NCBI RefSeq assembly: GCF_013167955.1
Contig: NZ_BLWF01000002.1
Location: 157,175-221,174 of the forward strand
Length of the DNA: 64,000 nt
Source of the DNA: Thermanaeromonas sp. C210
GTDB taxonomy: Bacteria > Bacillota > DSM-521 > Neomoorellales > Neomoorellaceae
Direction: 5' to 3'
The notes under the pieces are model-generated. The model had not been told where the DNA came from, made no database searches, and saw only the letters and a list, made by a program, of their open reading frames with translations. The position numbers and the translations under genes are program-made. Below, in pieces: positions 55,012 to 63,670 of this stretch (position 1 is its first letter; every line of letters begins with the position of its first letter).

Positions 55012-56322
55012 ATGGCTGACAGTTATGATGTCATTGTCGTCGGAGCCGGACCGGCAGGAAGTACCGCGGCCTTAACGCTGGCACAAAACGGGCTTTCGGT
55101 CGCCCTCTTAGAGCGCGGTGCTTTCCCCGGCTGCAAGAACGTCTTCGGCGGCACCATTTACAGCCAGCCCACGGCAGAAATCGTACCCGCCTTTTGGAAC
55201 TCGGCTCCCCTGGAGAGGCCAGTTGTTACCGAAGAATTTTGGTTTCTCCATACGGACTCCGTCGTCCGCATGGGCTATGCCAACCTGCGCTACAGCCGGG
55301 AGCCCTACAATAAATTTACGGTCCTGCGTCCCAACTTTGACAGGTGGCTCGCCGCCCAGGCGGCTTCCGCCGGGGCCGTCCTGCGCACCCAGGCCCATGC
55401 GCGGGATTTTATCTATGATAAAGGTATCTTCGCCCGCGGCCCCATCCGCGGCGTCAGGTTGGACACGGGCGAAGTGCTACGTTCTGACGTGGTCATCATA
55501 GCCGAAGGAGTTCTCCCCTTTCTCACCGCCAAGGCGGGTTTGATCAAGGAGCCGCCTCCCTGGCACACCTATACCCTCTATGTCAAGGAGGTCTTGGGAC
55601 TCCCCTCCGAAAAGATTAACGATCGCTTCCAGTTAGAGGACAACGAGGGTGCCGTCATCGGTATGCTGGGGTTCCCCACAGCCACCGCCATCGGTAAGGC
55701 AGGAATCTGGGTCAACAGGGAAACCATCTCTATTATTTTGGGCGGTTACCTAAACCAGCTGTCTGAAAGGGGTTTGAGCCCTTATTATCTTCTCCAGCGT
55801 TTGAAGGAACACCCCCTGGTGCGTCGCCTTATCGAGGGGGCAGAGGTTCTGGAATATCAAGCCCATATGATACCCAAGGGCGGGTACAGTTTTCTGCCCA
55901 AGTTTTACGGAGACCACGTGCTGGTGGCGGGCGACGCCGCCCTCATGATCAGCGGCCGCCGGGGCACCGACCTGGCCATGCTCTCGGGGAAATATGCCGC
56001 CGAAACGGTGGTCCAGGCCAAAGCCAAGGGCGATTTTTCAGCCCGGATGCTGGCCAACTATGAGTTAAAAATAAAGAATACCTTTTTCTTCGAAGACATC
56101 AAGGCCGATCGGGAAACCCTGCGATACTACCACCAACGGTCCGATGCCGATTACCTGGTTGCCAGCACCCTAAACGAACTGGCCCGGGAATTCTTTAACA
56201 TCGACCTCTTAAGCGAGCGAGAAAAGGCGGCCCGCCTCAGGGACATCATCCGGGCCAAACAATTCCCGTGGAAGACCATCGGCGACATGTGGGAATTCGC
56301 TAAGCATTGGGGGCCCTTCTAG
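55012..56322 (+). CDS. fixC: FixC-like electron-transfer flavoprotein:quinone oxidoreductase
   Basis: 436 aa. FAD motif DVIVVGAGPAGSTAALTLAQ at the N-terminus, ERGAFPGCKNVFGGTIYS, and a late GDAALMISGRRGTDLAMLSGK FAD ribose loop. FixC passes electrons from a bifurcating FixAB flavoprotein to the quinone pool. Only fixX follows here, and fixA/fixB are not in the window, so this is a partial set or the partner genes are elsewhere. ATG at 55012 is 5 bases from GGAGG; the TTG at 55000 is rejected. Confidence 0.9.
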   Translation: MADSYDVIVVGAGPAGSTAALTLAQNGLSVALLERGAFPGCKNVFGGTIYSQPTAEIVPAFWNSAPLERPVVTEEFWFLHTDSVVRMGYANLRYSREPYNKFTVLRPNFDRWLAAQAASAGAVLRTQAHARDFIYDKGIFARGPIRGVRLDTGEVLRSDVVIIAEGVLPFLTAKAGLIKEPPPWHTYTLYVKEVLGLPSEKINDRFQLEDNEGAVIGMLGFPTATAIGKAGIWVNRETISIILGGYLNQLSERGLSPYYLLQRLKEHPLVRRLIEGAEVLEYQAHMIPKGGYSFLPKFYGDHVLVAGDAALMISGRRGTDLAMLSGKYAAETVVQAKAKGDFSARMLANYELKIKNTFFFEDIKADRETLRYYHQRSDADYLVASTLNELAREFFNIDLLSEREKAARLRDIIRAKQFPWKTIGDMWEFAKHWGPF

Positions 56323-56601
56323 ATGTTGCCGGCCAAGTTTCCCGGAGATCCCTTGCCTCTAGTTGAATTCAAGGCCAGCGAGGTATCCCACATTGCCCTA
56401 AGGGACGTCAAAGGGTGCCTCAGCTGTGAGAACAAACCCTGTACGTACATCTGTCCCAGCCAGGTCTACGAGTGGGAAGAGGACACCCTAAAAATTAACT
56501 ACGTCCGGTGCATAGAATGCGGCGCCTGTAGTAAGGTCTGCCCGACTAACATCCTCTGGCAATATCCACCAGGAGGGTATGGGGTCACCTACCATTACTA
56601 G
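56323..56601 (+). CDS. fixX: FixX-like ferredoxin
   Basis: 92 aa. Cys positions CLSCENKPCTYIC and CIECGACSKVC form one or two 4Fe-4S sites as in FixX, followed by PTNILWQYPPGGYGV, the conserved tail. It starts immediately after the fixC stop. Electron relay between FixAB and FixC. Confidence 0.92.
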   Translation: MLPAKFPGDPLPLVEFKASEVSHIALRDVKGCLSCENKPCTYICPSQVYEWEEDTLKINYVRCIECGACSKVCPTNILWQYPPGGYGVTYHY

Positions 56602-56857
56602 CGGGCCTGGACCGGGAATTTTTCCCGCGGCACGGGTTTAAGGCGTGCCTCCTGCCTTCACGGGTGGATGATCCCTCCCGGCCCCGCCGAAGGCTGAAAA
56701 GGCCGCCAGGCCCGCATAAATTATCTCCCTACCGTTCACCCTTGTCGGCCCAATAGGAGGAGCAACTGTTTGGGATTTTTTTCCATTCCAGCAGGATATT
56801 GCCCTCCCCTTGGCGAATGACTCTCTTAGGTAATAGATTTCCGAGGAGAGAGATCAA

Positions 56858-57955
56858 TTGCGGTCAGCCACCGCAGTCCTGTGCGGCCTGCTGCTTTTCT
56901 TTATGGGCTTCCCCGGTCTGGCCGCTTCTCCCGACCCTAAGGAAGAGTTGCAGCGGCGCCTGGAGAACACCGGGAGCAGGGAGTACGCCCTCCTGCAGGA
57001 ACTCCTGGAAATCGATTCTCGCCTGCACAAGCTGACCACCGACAAGGAGGCCCTCGCCGCCCAACAGGAGCAGCTGGAAGGGGATTTGGCATTGGCCCAG
57101 AAGAGGGAACACGAGCTGGCCCAGGAGCTGTCCGCGGGCTCTACAAAGGTGGGCCAGAGTCTCCGTTTTTTTCAAAGGTACGGTGCTTCCCCTTACCTCC
57201 TGGCAGCTTTTTTAAGCACCGACCTGGCCGATTTTTTTGTCCGCTGGGAATTGATGCAGCGCTATGTAAACTTCCTGCTGGCAAGGGTCCGCCACCAACT
57301 AGCCCTTTATGTCGAGGTGCAGAAAATTAAGGAAGAAATTAACCAGAAAGAGCGGGAGCTCGGCCGGGCGGCAGCACGGCTTGACGCCCTGGAGCAGGAG
57401 CTGGTAGCCCTGCGGAACCACCGCCAGCTCGCCTTGGAGGAGGTACGTCGCCAATCTTCCCACTACCGTCAGGCCCTCCTGGCTTTGGAACAGGCCTGGC
57501 AGGAAGCCTTGCCTTCCTTAGAAGCCGTTCTTGCCACTTTTCCAAATTTCCCCTGGCAGCGGCTTAGCCCTGACAGGGTAACGGTAGGTCAGGGTCGCGT
57601 TTTGGCAGAATTCAGCCAGGCCAAGATTAACGAGGTGCTCCTGGGCGGCGGGGGTGCGCTCGAGGGAGTAAGGTTTGAACTGGTTCCCCAGAGGCTAGTA
57701 ATACCAGGACCGGGCTTTCGCCTTCAGGGTTCCCTGGCCGTGACGGGACCCCGCCATCTAACCTTTACCCCTCTAGCCTTAGAGATGGGCGGCCTCCCCC
57801 TCGACAAGTCCACGTGGGATGTTCTCTTGCCGCAGCCCGCCTTTACTATTGAACTGCCGCCGCCCGCCCTGGATTTAGAGTACAGCAACCTGGAGATTAG
57901 GGACGGAGTTATGACCCTGGAACTTCTACCTCCCTCGCCGCATACAATACGGTAA
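56858..57955 (+). CDS. Secreted coiled-coil protein, unknown
   Basis: 365 aa. A signal peptide (residues 1-22, AVLCGLLLFFMGFPGLAAS) is followed by a long coiled coil (about 25-215) resembling the N-terminal region of PcsB/CwlO-type wall hydrolases. A beta-rich C-terminal domain of unknown type follows and has no recognisable catalytic Cys/His pair. It may be a wall-associated or sporulation protein. TTG start with GAGGAGAG upstream. Confidence 0.7.
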   Translation: MRSATAVLCGLLLFFMGFPGLAASPDPKEELQRRLENTGSREYALLQELLEIDSRLHKLTTDKEALAAQQEQLEGDLALAQKREHELAQELSAGSTKVGQSLRFFQRYGASPYLLAAFLSTDLADFFVRWELMQRYVNFLLARVRHQLALYVEVQKIKEEINQKERELGRAAARLDALEQELVALRNHRQLALEEVRRQSSHYRQALLALEQAWQEALPSLEAVLATFPNFPWQRLSPDRVTVGQGRVLAEFSQAKINEVLLGGGGALEGVRFELVPQRLVIPGPGFRLQGSLAVTGPRHLTFTPLALEMGGLPLDKSTWDVLLPQPAFTIELPPPALDLEYSNLEIRDGVMTLELLPPSPHTIR

Positions 57956-57980
57956 GGTTCACGCAAAGGAGGAATTCCTT

Positions 57981-58085
57981 ATGCCTGAAACTACCAACAA
58001 TGCCGCGGCGGCCAGCTTCTTCGACGGACGCCTGGCCTTTATCCTCTTCCTGATACTGGTGCTGCTGTTTTTCGGCGACTTCTAG
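57981..58085 (+). CDS. 34-aa single-pass membrane peptide (small sporulation-type)
   Basis: MPETTNNAAAASFFDGRLAF, then a hydrophobic stretch and GDF end. The sequence pattern and length resemble small YjcZ-like spore or membrane peptides of Firmicutes. AAAGGAGG 8 bases upstream of the ATG strongly supports translation. It lies 25 bp after the coiled-coil gene, likely on the same transcript. Confidence 0.6.
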   Translation: MPETTNNAAAASFFDGRLAFILFLILVLLFFGDF

Positions 58086-58234
58086 TGAGGTGGTTAGATA
58101 GGGTCTGTTGCAGGGCCAGGCTCTCAGCCTGGCTTCCCCTTTTAATCGTGGCCCCTGGCATTCATAAACAAAAGCTACCCTTTACAGGGTAGCCAGGGGA
58201 TAGAGTACGCTTGAGCGTACGCCGTCTCGCTACT

Positions 58235-58447
58235 TTAGGAAGATTGACCGCGGTCTTCGTTAAAGAAAAGCTCATCCACCGTAACCCCAAAAAAGTCGGC
58301 CAGCTTCTTCATCACTTCTTTACGGGGATGGCGCCGTCCGGTTTCTATCATGGCATACCCGCTCTGGGTAATGCCCACGGCCTCGGCTACCTGCTTCTGG
58401 CTGAGTTTGCGCTTTAAACGAAGGCGGTACATTCTTTCGTTCCGCAA
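58235..58447 (-). CDS. XRE-family HTH regulator, small
   Basis: 70 aa Cro/C1-type HTH: RLKRKLSQKQVAEAVGITQSGYAMIETGRRHPRKEVMKKLADFFGVTVDELF. Divergent from the XRE gene at 58598. TTG start at 58447. It probably autoregulates and/or controls its divergent partner. Confidence 0.85.
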   Translation of the reverse strand: MRNERMYRLRLKRKLSQKQVAEAVGITQSGYAMIETGRRHPRKEVMKKLADFFGVTVDELFFNEDRGQSS

Positions 58448-58539
58448 AAGGGATCACCGCTAAGTTCTGTCATCATTAACCAATATAATCACCTACCGCG
58501 ATATTTGTCAAGGAGTTATCCGAGAAAAAATTGCTTTTA

Positions 58540-58563
58540 GTGATACCAGTTGCCTCTTATCAC
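58540..58563. promoter_or_regulatory. Inverted repeat between divergent XRE genes
   Basis: GTGATA (58540-58545) and TATCAC (58558-58563) form a 6-bp inverted repeat with 12-base spacing, a typical size for a Cro/C1-type operator. Confidence 0.45.
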
Positions 58564-58597
58564 AGAGCGTGTTACATTGGTGCAGGGTGTATTCATT

Positions 58598-59041
58598 GTG
58601 GAATCCTTTGGTGAGAGGCTGGCAGCCCTGCGTAAAGAAAAGGGGCTTTCCCAAGCCCAGCTGGCCAAGCTCTTGAACATGGGCCAGAGCACTATTGCCA
58701 TGTACGAACGAAACCGGCGCCGGCCCGATCCCGAAACTCTAGAGCGCCTGGCGGACTTCTTCCAGGTATCGGTGGACTATCTCTTGGGCCGGTCGGAATC
58801 TCGCCAAAGGGTAAACTATGCCCTGGCTCCGGAAACCCAGGACCTGGTCTCCCTCCTCCTTTTGGAGCCGGGCTTAAGGGCCAGCCTGACGGACCCCCTT
58901 TTTGTGCGGCTCCTGAAGCGCGTTCCTGACTTGACCCCGGAAGAGAGAGAGCTTCTGGCCCAGCACTGGGAATGGTCCCTGCGCCTCATAGAAAAGGAGA
59001 AGGAGCGCCGCCCAAAAGACACGTCCGACGGGGAATCGTAG
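58598..59041 (+). CDS. XRE-family HTH regulator with C-terminal extension
   Basis: 147 aa from the GTG at 58598 (longer starts are possible upstream). HTH: RLAALRKEKGLSQAQLAKLLNMGQSTIAMYERNRRRPDPETLERLADFFQVSVDYLLG, then about 75 mainly helical residues. No ligand domain recognised. It may belong to a lifestyle switch with its divergent neighbour. Confidence 0.85.
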   Translation: MESFGERLAALRKEKGLSQAQLAKLLNMGQSTIAMYERNRRRPDPETLERLADFFQVSVDYLLGRSESRQRVNYALAPETQDLVSLLLLEPGLRASLTDPLFVRLLKRVPDLTPEERELLAQHWEWSLRLIEKEKERRPKDTSDGES

Positions 59042-59052
59042 GGCCCGGCCCC

Positions 59053-60066
59053 TTAAACAAAGTAGAGGATCCTGGCGTGGGGAAATAACTCCTCGATCCG
59101 GGTATAGAAGAACTCCTGCAGTTCTTCCATTACCTCCGGGGGATAGACGTATTTACCGTACCCGAATTGGCCGTACCTAAACCGGCGCTCCCGCTCGTCC
59201 ATGGGAACCTCGGTCCCCGGGTAAGCCTCTTGAATGATTTTCTTAGCCCGCGAAGTGAAGCGGTGGGTTATGAGTTCAAAGGTAAAGGTTGCATCTTCCG
59301 GCAGGTAGTCCCTTATCGCGGCCAATAACCTTTCATATTCACGCCTCCATCCCTCAAAGGCAAAGATGGGCCCGATGAAGAACCCCAAAGGATAACCAGC
59401 CTCCCAGACTTTCCTCGCCGCCTTCAACCTTGAATCTATCCGTGGAGCCGCCTTCTCAAAGGTCTCTACTATATAATCGGAGTTGAGGCTAAATCTTATT
59501 TCTGTTTTTCCCCGATGCTCTATCCCCAGCAGACCCTCTACGTCGGTATATTTAGTAACAAAGCGAAAATAGGCATCCTTTAGGCCCGCAAAGAACTGGA
59601 CGGCATTCTTAAGGGAACCGGTCCAGCCTTCTACCGCTACGGGATCGGATGTTGCAGCACCTTCAAAAATGGTTGTTTGCGGCCGTCGTTGTCTCACATA
59701 TTGGCGGGCCTGGTGGAAAATATCTTCCAGGTTCACGTACACCTTTACGAAGGGCCGGCGGCCCAAATTGGTATTGAGGTAGCAGTACTCACACAAGCCG
59801 GGACAGCCAGATACCAGCGGTAGCTGGTAATGGGCTGAGGGCCGGCAAGTCTGGAATACCCCCCTCTTCCACAGGGTAACAACCATCGTTCGCTTGGAAA
59901 ACAAGAACCCGGCGCGAAAAGATCGGTGAGGAAAGGAGGGAATTCTTCGGTCGTAGAATACTACTTCGATTCCTTCCTGGTTGAAGCGCCTCATAAGGTG
60001 TTGGCCCAGGGGATAGTTGAGGGCCGCCCTTTGCATGAGTACCAGACGCGGTATAAAGGTGGGCAC
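59053..60066 (-). CDS. splB: Spore photoproduct lyase (radical SAM)
   Basis: 337 aa. The radical SAM cluster CPGLCEYCYLNTNLGRRPF is the SPL C-x3-C-x2-C form, followed by the expected VYVNLEDIF segment; the C-terminal region ends in RIEELFPHARILYFV. It repairs the UV thymine dimer of spores during germination. This strongly implies a spore-former. GAGGTGAAG precedes the GTG start. Confidence 0.95.
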   Translation of the reverse strand: MPTFIPRLVLMQRAALNYPLGQHLMRRFNQEGIEVVFYDRRIPSFPHRSFRAGFLFSKRTMVVTLWKRGVFQTCRPSAHYQLPLVSGCPGLCEYCYLNTNLGRRPFVKVYVNLEDIFHQARQYVRQRRPQTTIFEGAATSDPVAVEGWTGSLKNAVQFFAGLKDAYFRFVTKYTDVEGLLGIEHRGKTEIRFSLNSDYIVETFEKAAPRIDSRLKAARKVWEAGYPLGFFIGPIFAFEGWRREYERLLAAIRDYLPEDATFTFELITHRFTSRAKKIIQEAYPGTEVPMDERERRFRYGQFGYGKYVYPPEVMEELQEFFYTRIEELFPHARILYFV

Positions 60067-60183
60067 CGTTCTTCACCTCACCTTTAGCTTGCCCTGCGAC
60101 TGGCCCCAAGAACCGTGGGAATAAAGGCGGGCACCGCCGTTCATAATATCGGTGAAAAGAGCAAAAATAGGAGGTGCCCGGCC

Positions 60184-60459
60184 ATGGTCAAACGTATAGC
60201 CGTAGAGGACACTATCAGCGCCATAGGTGACCACCTGGAGGAACAAGGTTTTGAAGTGGACCGGGTGGACATGAGCAATTTGACAGGTGACCAGCTTAAG
60301 AACTACAGTGTACTAGTGATAAGCGGCCAAGACTCGAATATGATGGGGATGGAGGACATAACGGCAGGCGTGCCTGTGATTCAGGCCGTGGGCAAAACCC
60401 CGGCCCAGGTCGCCCAGATGGTGAGGGAAAGGTTGGAATACCAGCTTAGTGTAAAATAA
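60184..60459 (+). CDS. YkuS/UPF0180-family protein
   Basis: 91 aa. The pattern IAVEDTISAIGDHLEEQGFEV, DRVDMS, VLVISGQDSNMMGMEDI, and VPVIQAVGKTPAQVAQMV matches the small UPF0180 family of Firmicutes, often in sporulating species; molecular role unknown. AGGAGGTG is 7 bases before ATG 60184. Confidence 0.85.
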   Translation: MVKRIAVEDTISAIGDHLEEQGFEVDRVDMSNLTGDQLKNYSVLVISGQDSNMMGMEDITAGVPVIQAVGKTPAQVAQMVRERLEYQLSVK

Positions 60460-60494
60460 AAGTGGGCTTTGGTAAGAAAATGGTAAAAAAGAGA

Positions 60495-60640
60495 AGAACC
60501 TCACTCCAAGTGGGAAGAAATTACGCAAAGGGGAGTGAGGTTCTATGAAAAACATTTTATTGAACACTTCTATTGTAACTGATGCTCGTTTAACCTTCAA
60601 GGAGTTAATGATGGTCATTCTCCAAGCCTCCTCCCCTTGA
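60495..60640 (+). other. 13-bp inverted repeat followed by a tiny frame
   Basis: AGAACCTCACTCC (60495-60507) and GGAGTGAGGTTCT (60532-60544) are exact reverse complements, 24 bases apart. The ATG at 60545 opens a 31-codon frame, MKNILLNTSIVTDARLTFKE onward to VILQASSP, preceded by GGGGAGTGAGG. It could be the stub of a transposase gene next to an element end, or a small peptide with its leader hairpin. Confidence 0.4.
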
Positions 60641-60667
60641 CGTCGCCCCTACCGGCCGTGGTATAAT
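60637..60667 (+). promoter_or_regulatory. smpB promoter
   Basis: TTGACG (60637-60642), a 19-base spacer and TATAAT (60662-60667), 30 bp before the smpB ATG. Confidence 0.7.
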
Positions 60668-60696
60668 GAACCTGAAAATATACGGGGTGGAATACC

Positions 60697-61170
60697 ATGG
60701 GCCGGCAGCTCAAACTGGTGACCGAAAACCGCAAGGCCCGACACGACTACACCATTGAGGAAACCCTGGAAGCAGGTATAGTCCTCACCGGAACGGAGGT
60801 CAAGTCCCTTCGGGGAGGCAAAGCTAACATAAGAGACAGCTTTGCGAGGGTAGAAAAGGGAGAGGTATTTCTCTACGATATGCATATCAGCCCTTATGAA
60901 CAGGGCAACCGGTTTAACCACGAGCCCCGAAGGCCGCGGAAGCTCCTCCTTCACAAAGAAGAAATCCGCCGGCTCATCGGTAAGACGAGGGAAAAGGGAT
61001 TAACCCTCATCCCTCTAAAGGTGTACTTCAATCCCCAGGGCCGAGTCAAAGTAGAGCTGGCCCTGGCCAGGGGCAAAAAGCTCTATGACAAGCGGGAAGC
61101 CCTTCGCGAGCGCGACGCCAAGCGGGAGATAGAAAAAGCCTTTCGCGACCGGCAAAAGCTTAAGTTTTGA
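60697..61170 (+). CDS. smpB: SsrA-binding protein SmpB
   Basis: 157 aa. [32 protein letters not shown] near the start and [10 protein letters not shown] are signature segments; the C-terminal [13 protein letters not shown] tail contacts the ribosome. It binds tmRNA and delivers it to stalled ribosomes. Its partner ssrA follows 16 bp downstream. Confidence 0.97.
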   Translation: MGRQLKLVTENRKARHDYTIEETLEAGIVLTGTEVKSLRGGKANIRDSFARVEKGEVFLYDMHISPYEQGNRFNHEPRRPRKLLLHKEEIRRLIGKTREKGLTLIPLKVYFNPQGRVKVELALARGKKLYDKREALRERDAKREIEKAFRDRQKLKF

Positions 61171-61186
61171 GTTAGTCGGCTTTCGT

Positions 61187-61542
61187 GGGGGCGTACTGGT
61201 TTCGACGGGGGAAGCATTGGCAGGAGTGGCCAGGCGAGATCCCACCTCCTCGTTAAACGGTGGAACCTCTATAAGTGCCGACAAAGAATTAGCTCTGGCT
61301 GCCTAATAGACCGCAGCCCCATCCACCCGGGCCCGGCCCGCGGGGCCCGGAGTGGATGTCAACCCTAGCGGGCTGTCCTCTGGACCTCGGCCTGTGGGCC
61401 CAGAGGGAGAGATAAGCAGGCTGGCCGCAGGTGCACCCAGTTTCCGGGGGGCCCTGGGGCGAGATTAAAACGGAAACTATCCTGGTAGAAGCTTCTGTGG
61501 GTGCTCCCTCGGACGGGGGTTCGATTCCCCCCGCCTCCACCA
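61187..61542 (+). ncRNA. ssrA: tmRNA (SsrA)
   Basis: 356 nt. The 5' end GGGGGCGTACTGG pairs with the 3' end CGCCTCC ahead of an encoded CCA. The tag frame begins at GCC 61277 and reads ADKELALAA then TAA (61304-61306), a plausible degradation tag. The T-arm-like GGGTTCGATTCCCC lies near the 3' end. Follows smpB. Confidence 0.95.
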
Positions 61543-63025
61543 GTGAAATCCACAATTTTTAGGATCACATCAATGTGGTCTTCGTAAACGATGACCTTAT
61601 CAACGTAAGTAGAAATGATTGCCTTGCAGGCCTGCAGGTCTCCGGAAAGTATGACCTGCTTATCTTTTTCTAGGTAAGCTTTTATCATATCCTCGGTTAA
61701 TTCAACAACACTAGAACGCTGGATTTCATCTATGGTAACCTGTAACTGGGCTTTTTCTTCCTCCAGTTTTGTCAGGGTTTCCTTCATAGTGGGGCTGTAT
61801 AGGCCGTCGGCTATGGCGTTTACTATATTCCCGATTTTCTTCTCCACTTCTGAGAGTTGTTGCCTGGCATAATGTAGTTCCCTAGACTTTCTTTCGAGGT
61901 GTTGTTTATTAGCCTCATTCAGTTTCTTAACCAGTATAGCGTATTCCTTCATCACTAAAAATAAGCCTTATTAATTCGTTCAAGACATATTGCTCCAGAT
62001 ATTCCTTATTGATGGACTTCGCACGGCAAGCCTTAAGGCGCTTCCGGTTATTACACTCATAGGCCGCATAAATATCTTTATTGCGCCCGGCTCGCCTGCG
62101 ATTCCCGATCATCGGGCCGCCGCAAGCACCGCACTGAACAAGGCCGGTAAGTAAATAGACCTCTTTTGCTTTAGCTGCTCCAGGTGCACGCTTTCTCCTA
62201 TCCATCATTTTTTGCACCTCCCGGAAAGTTGAAGGGTCGATAATGGCTGGCAATCCACCATGGATCCGGATAATTTCATCGTCGCCCTTGAATCTATGGT
62301 TGTTGCGCTTACCACCGGTTTTACTAGCGGCCCGGTTGGATACAAAAACTCCAGTATATTTTTCGTTACGGAGGATTTCATAAAGGGATGTCTTGACAAA
62401 CTGTCTGCCCAGCTTTGTCCTGTAACCATGGCTATTTAGGTAGTCGATAATCTCTTTATAACTGTATCCCTAGCGATACATGGAGAAGATTATGCGGACA
62501 GCTTCCGCTTCACGCTCGTTGATGATATATCTTCTTGAACTGGGGTCTATATCGTAACCCATGGGAGGTTTACCTCCTGTAGGCCTGCATTGGAAGGCGG
62601 TTTCCCGCATGCCTTTCATAACTTCGCGGCCGAGGTTTCTGCTGTAGTATTCGGCCATAGCCTCCAGAATACCTTCCAGGAACGCACCCTCGGGACTATT
62701 GTCCAGAGGTTGCTCCACGGCTACCAGGCGAGCACCGGCTCGCTGTATTTCCCTGCGGTAAATGGCCGCGTCATCCTGTTTCTAGCAAACCGATCTAACT
62801 TGTGGAGCAGCACCAGATCTGGACGGATCACACCATTTCTCAGGTCGGAAATCATCTGCAGGAAGCCTGGGCGGTCATCGGTGGTGGCGGAGCGGGCTTC
62901 GTCTATGTACTCCCGTACGATACCCCATGTTTTTCGGCATAATCGCGAATGGCGCGGAGTTGGGCTGTAATGCTTTCTTCCCGCTGGTTATCCGAAAAAA
63001 ATCTTGCATATGCAACAGCTTTCAT
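61543..63025 (-). pseudogene. Wrecked large serine recombinase, antisense into ssrA
   Basis: From ATG 63025: MKAVAYARFFSDNQREESI carries the catalytic Ser-containing start. A frameshift near 62910 gives IREYIDEARSATTDDRPGF onward; another frame change lies near 62770. A TAG at 62472-62470 follows MYR (MYR*GYSYKEII), and a shift near 61950 precedes NEANKQHLERKS. Zinc-ribbon Cys residues remain (LVQCGACGGPMIG). The last frame runs DVILKIVDFTG and continues without a stop into the antisense of the tmRNA 3' end, so the element was inserted at ssrA. Confidence 0.85.
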
Positions 63026-63046
63026 GGGTTTTCGCTCCTGGGGCTT

Positions 63047-63358
63047 ACTTATATGATTTACATGTGCCAGTTGGCCTTGGAAAAACTCTTGAAGGCTGTC
63101 GTTACTTTGCAAACAGATAAGACCCCTCCTAAAACGCATAAATTGTTGCTCCTTGTAAAGCTAGCGCAGGTCAATTTGCCCGATGAGTATCTTGAATTCT
63201 TGGGGACGCTGGACGCCATAGGGTCAGGCGCCCGCTACCCCAAAGACCTCGCCGCCGCACGGAAGGCTTATCCCCGCAAAGTCGCCCAGGAGTACCTCGG
63301 CAAGACAAAGGAGGTAATGGAATGGGTGAAGAGAGAGCTGATATCAGAGCAATCGTAG
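63047..63358 (+). pseudogene. HEPN-domain protein, 5'-truncated
   Basis: The visible reading is YMIYMCQLALEKLLKAVVTL, then PPKTHKLLLLVKLAQ, YLEFLGTLDAIGSGARYPKD and the C-terminal KEVMEWVKRELI. The HEPN helices and RxxxxH-like segment are recognisable, but the usual first 25-30 residues are absent, and the upstream sequence belongs to the recombinase element start. It pairs with the MNT gene that overlaps its 3' end. Confidence 0.7.
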
Positions 63359-63663
63359 AGCAGTTTGCCGAAGCCCTCAAAACCCAGGGTATCCAGATCG
63401 ACAAGATCATCCTCTTTGGCTCCCGGGCCAGGGGCGATGCCAGGGAAGACAGCGACATCGATTTATTAGTGGTGTCTCCCGATTTCGCCCGGATGCCCCT
63501 GTACCGCCGCTACGAAGTGCTGGGCAGGGCCCTGGCCAGGGTAATGCAGCCCATCGAGCCCCTGGCCTGCACCCCCGAAGAAGTGCAGGTAGAAAAACTG
63601 AGCAGGGCCAGTTTCCTTTACGACGTCTTGGCCCGGCAAAAAATCGTAGAATACCAGCTTTAA
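63322..63663 (+). CDS. MNT-type minimal nucleotidyltransferase (antitoxin of HEPN/MNT pair)
   Basis: 113 aa. IILFGSRARGDAREDSDIDLLV is the GSx10DxD nucleotidyltransferase motif. In HEPN/MNT systems MNT AMPylates the HEPN RNase to neutralise it. It overlaps the HEPN frame by 37 bp. The ATG at 63322 gives the normal short leader. Confidence 0.85.
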   Translation: MGEERADIRAIVEQFAEALKTQGIQIDKIILFGSRARGDAREDSDIDLLVVSPDFARMPLYRRYEVLGRALARVMQPIEPLACTPEEVQVEKLSRASFLYDVLARQKIVEYQL

Positions 63664-63670
63664 GGGCTTC

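Noticed and set aside
55012..56601. Complete fixABCX bifurcating complex
   Set aside because: Only fixC and fixX are present; the upstream side is an IS element and intergenic DNA.
61289..61555. Minus-strand frame containing VEAGGIEPPSEGAPTEAS
   Set aside because: This is the well-known artefact of translating the antisense of tRNA/tmRNA T-arms; it lies wholly within ssrA.
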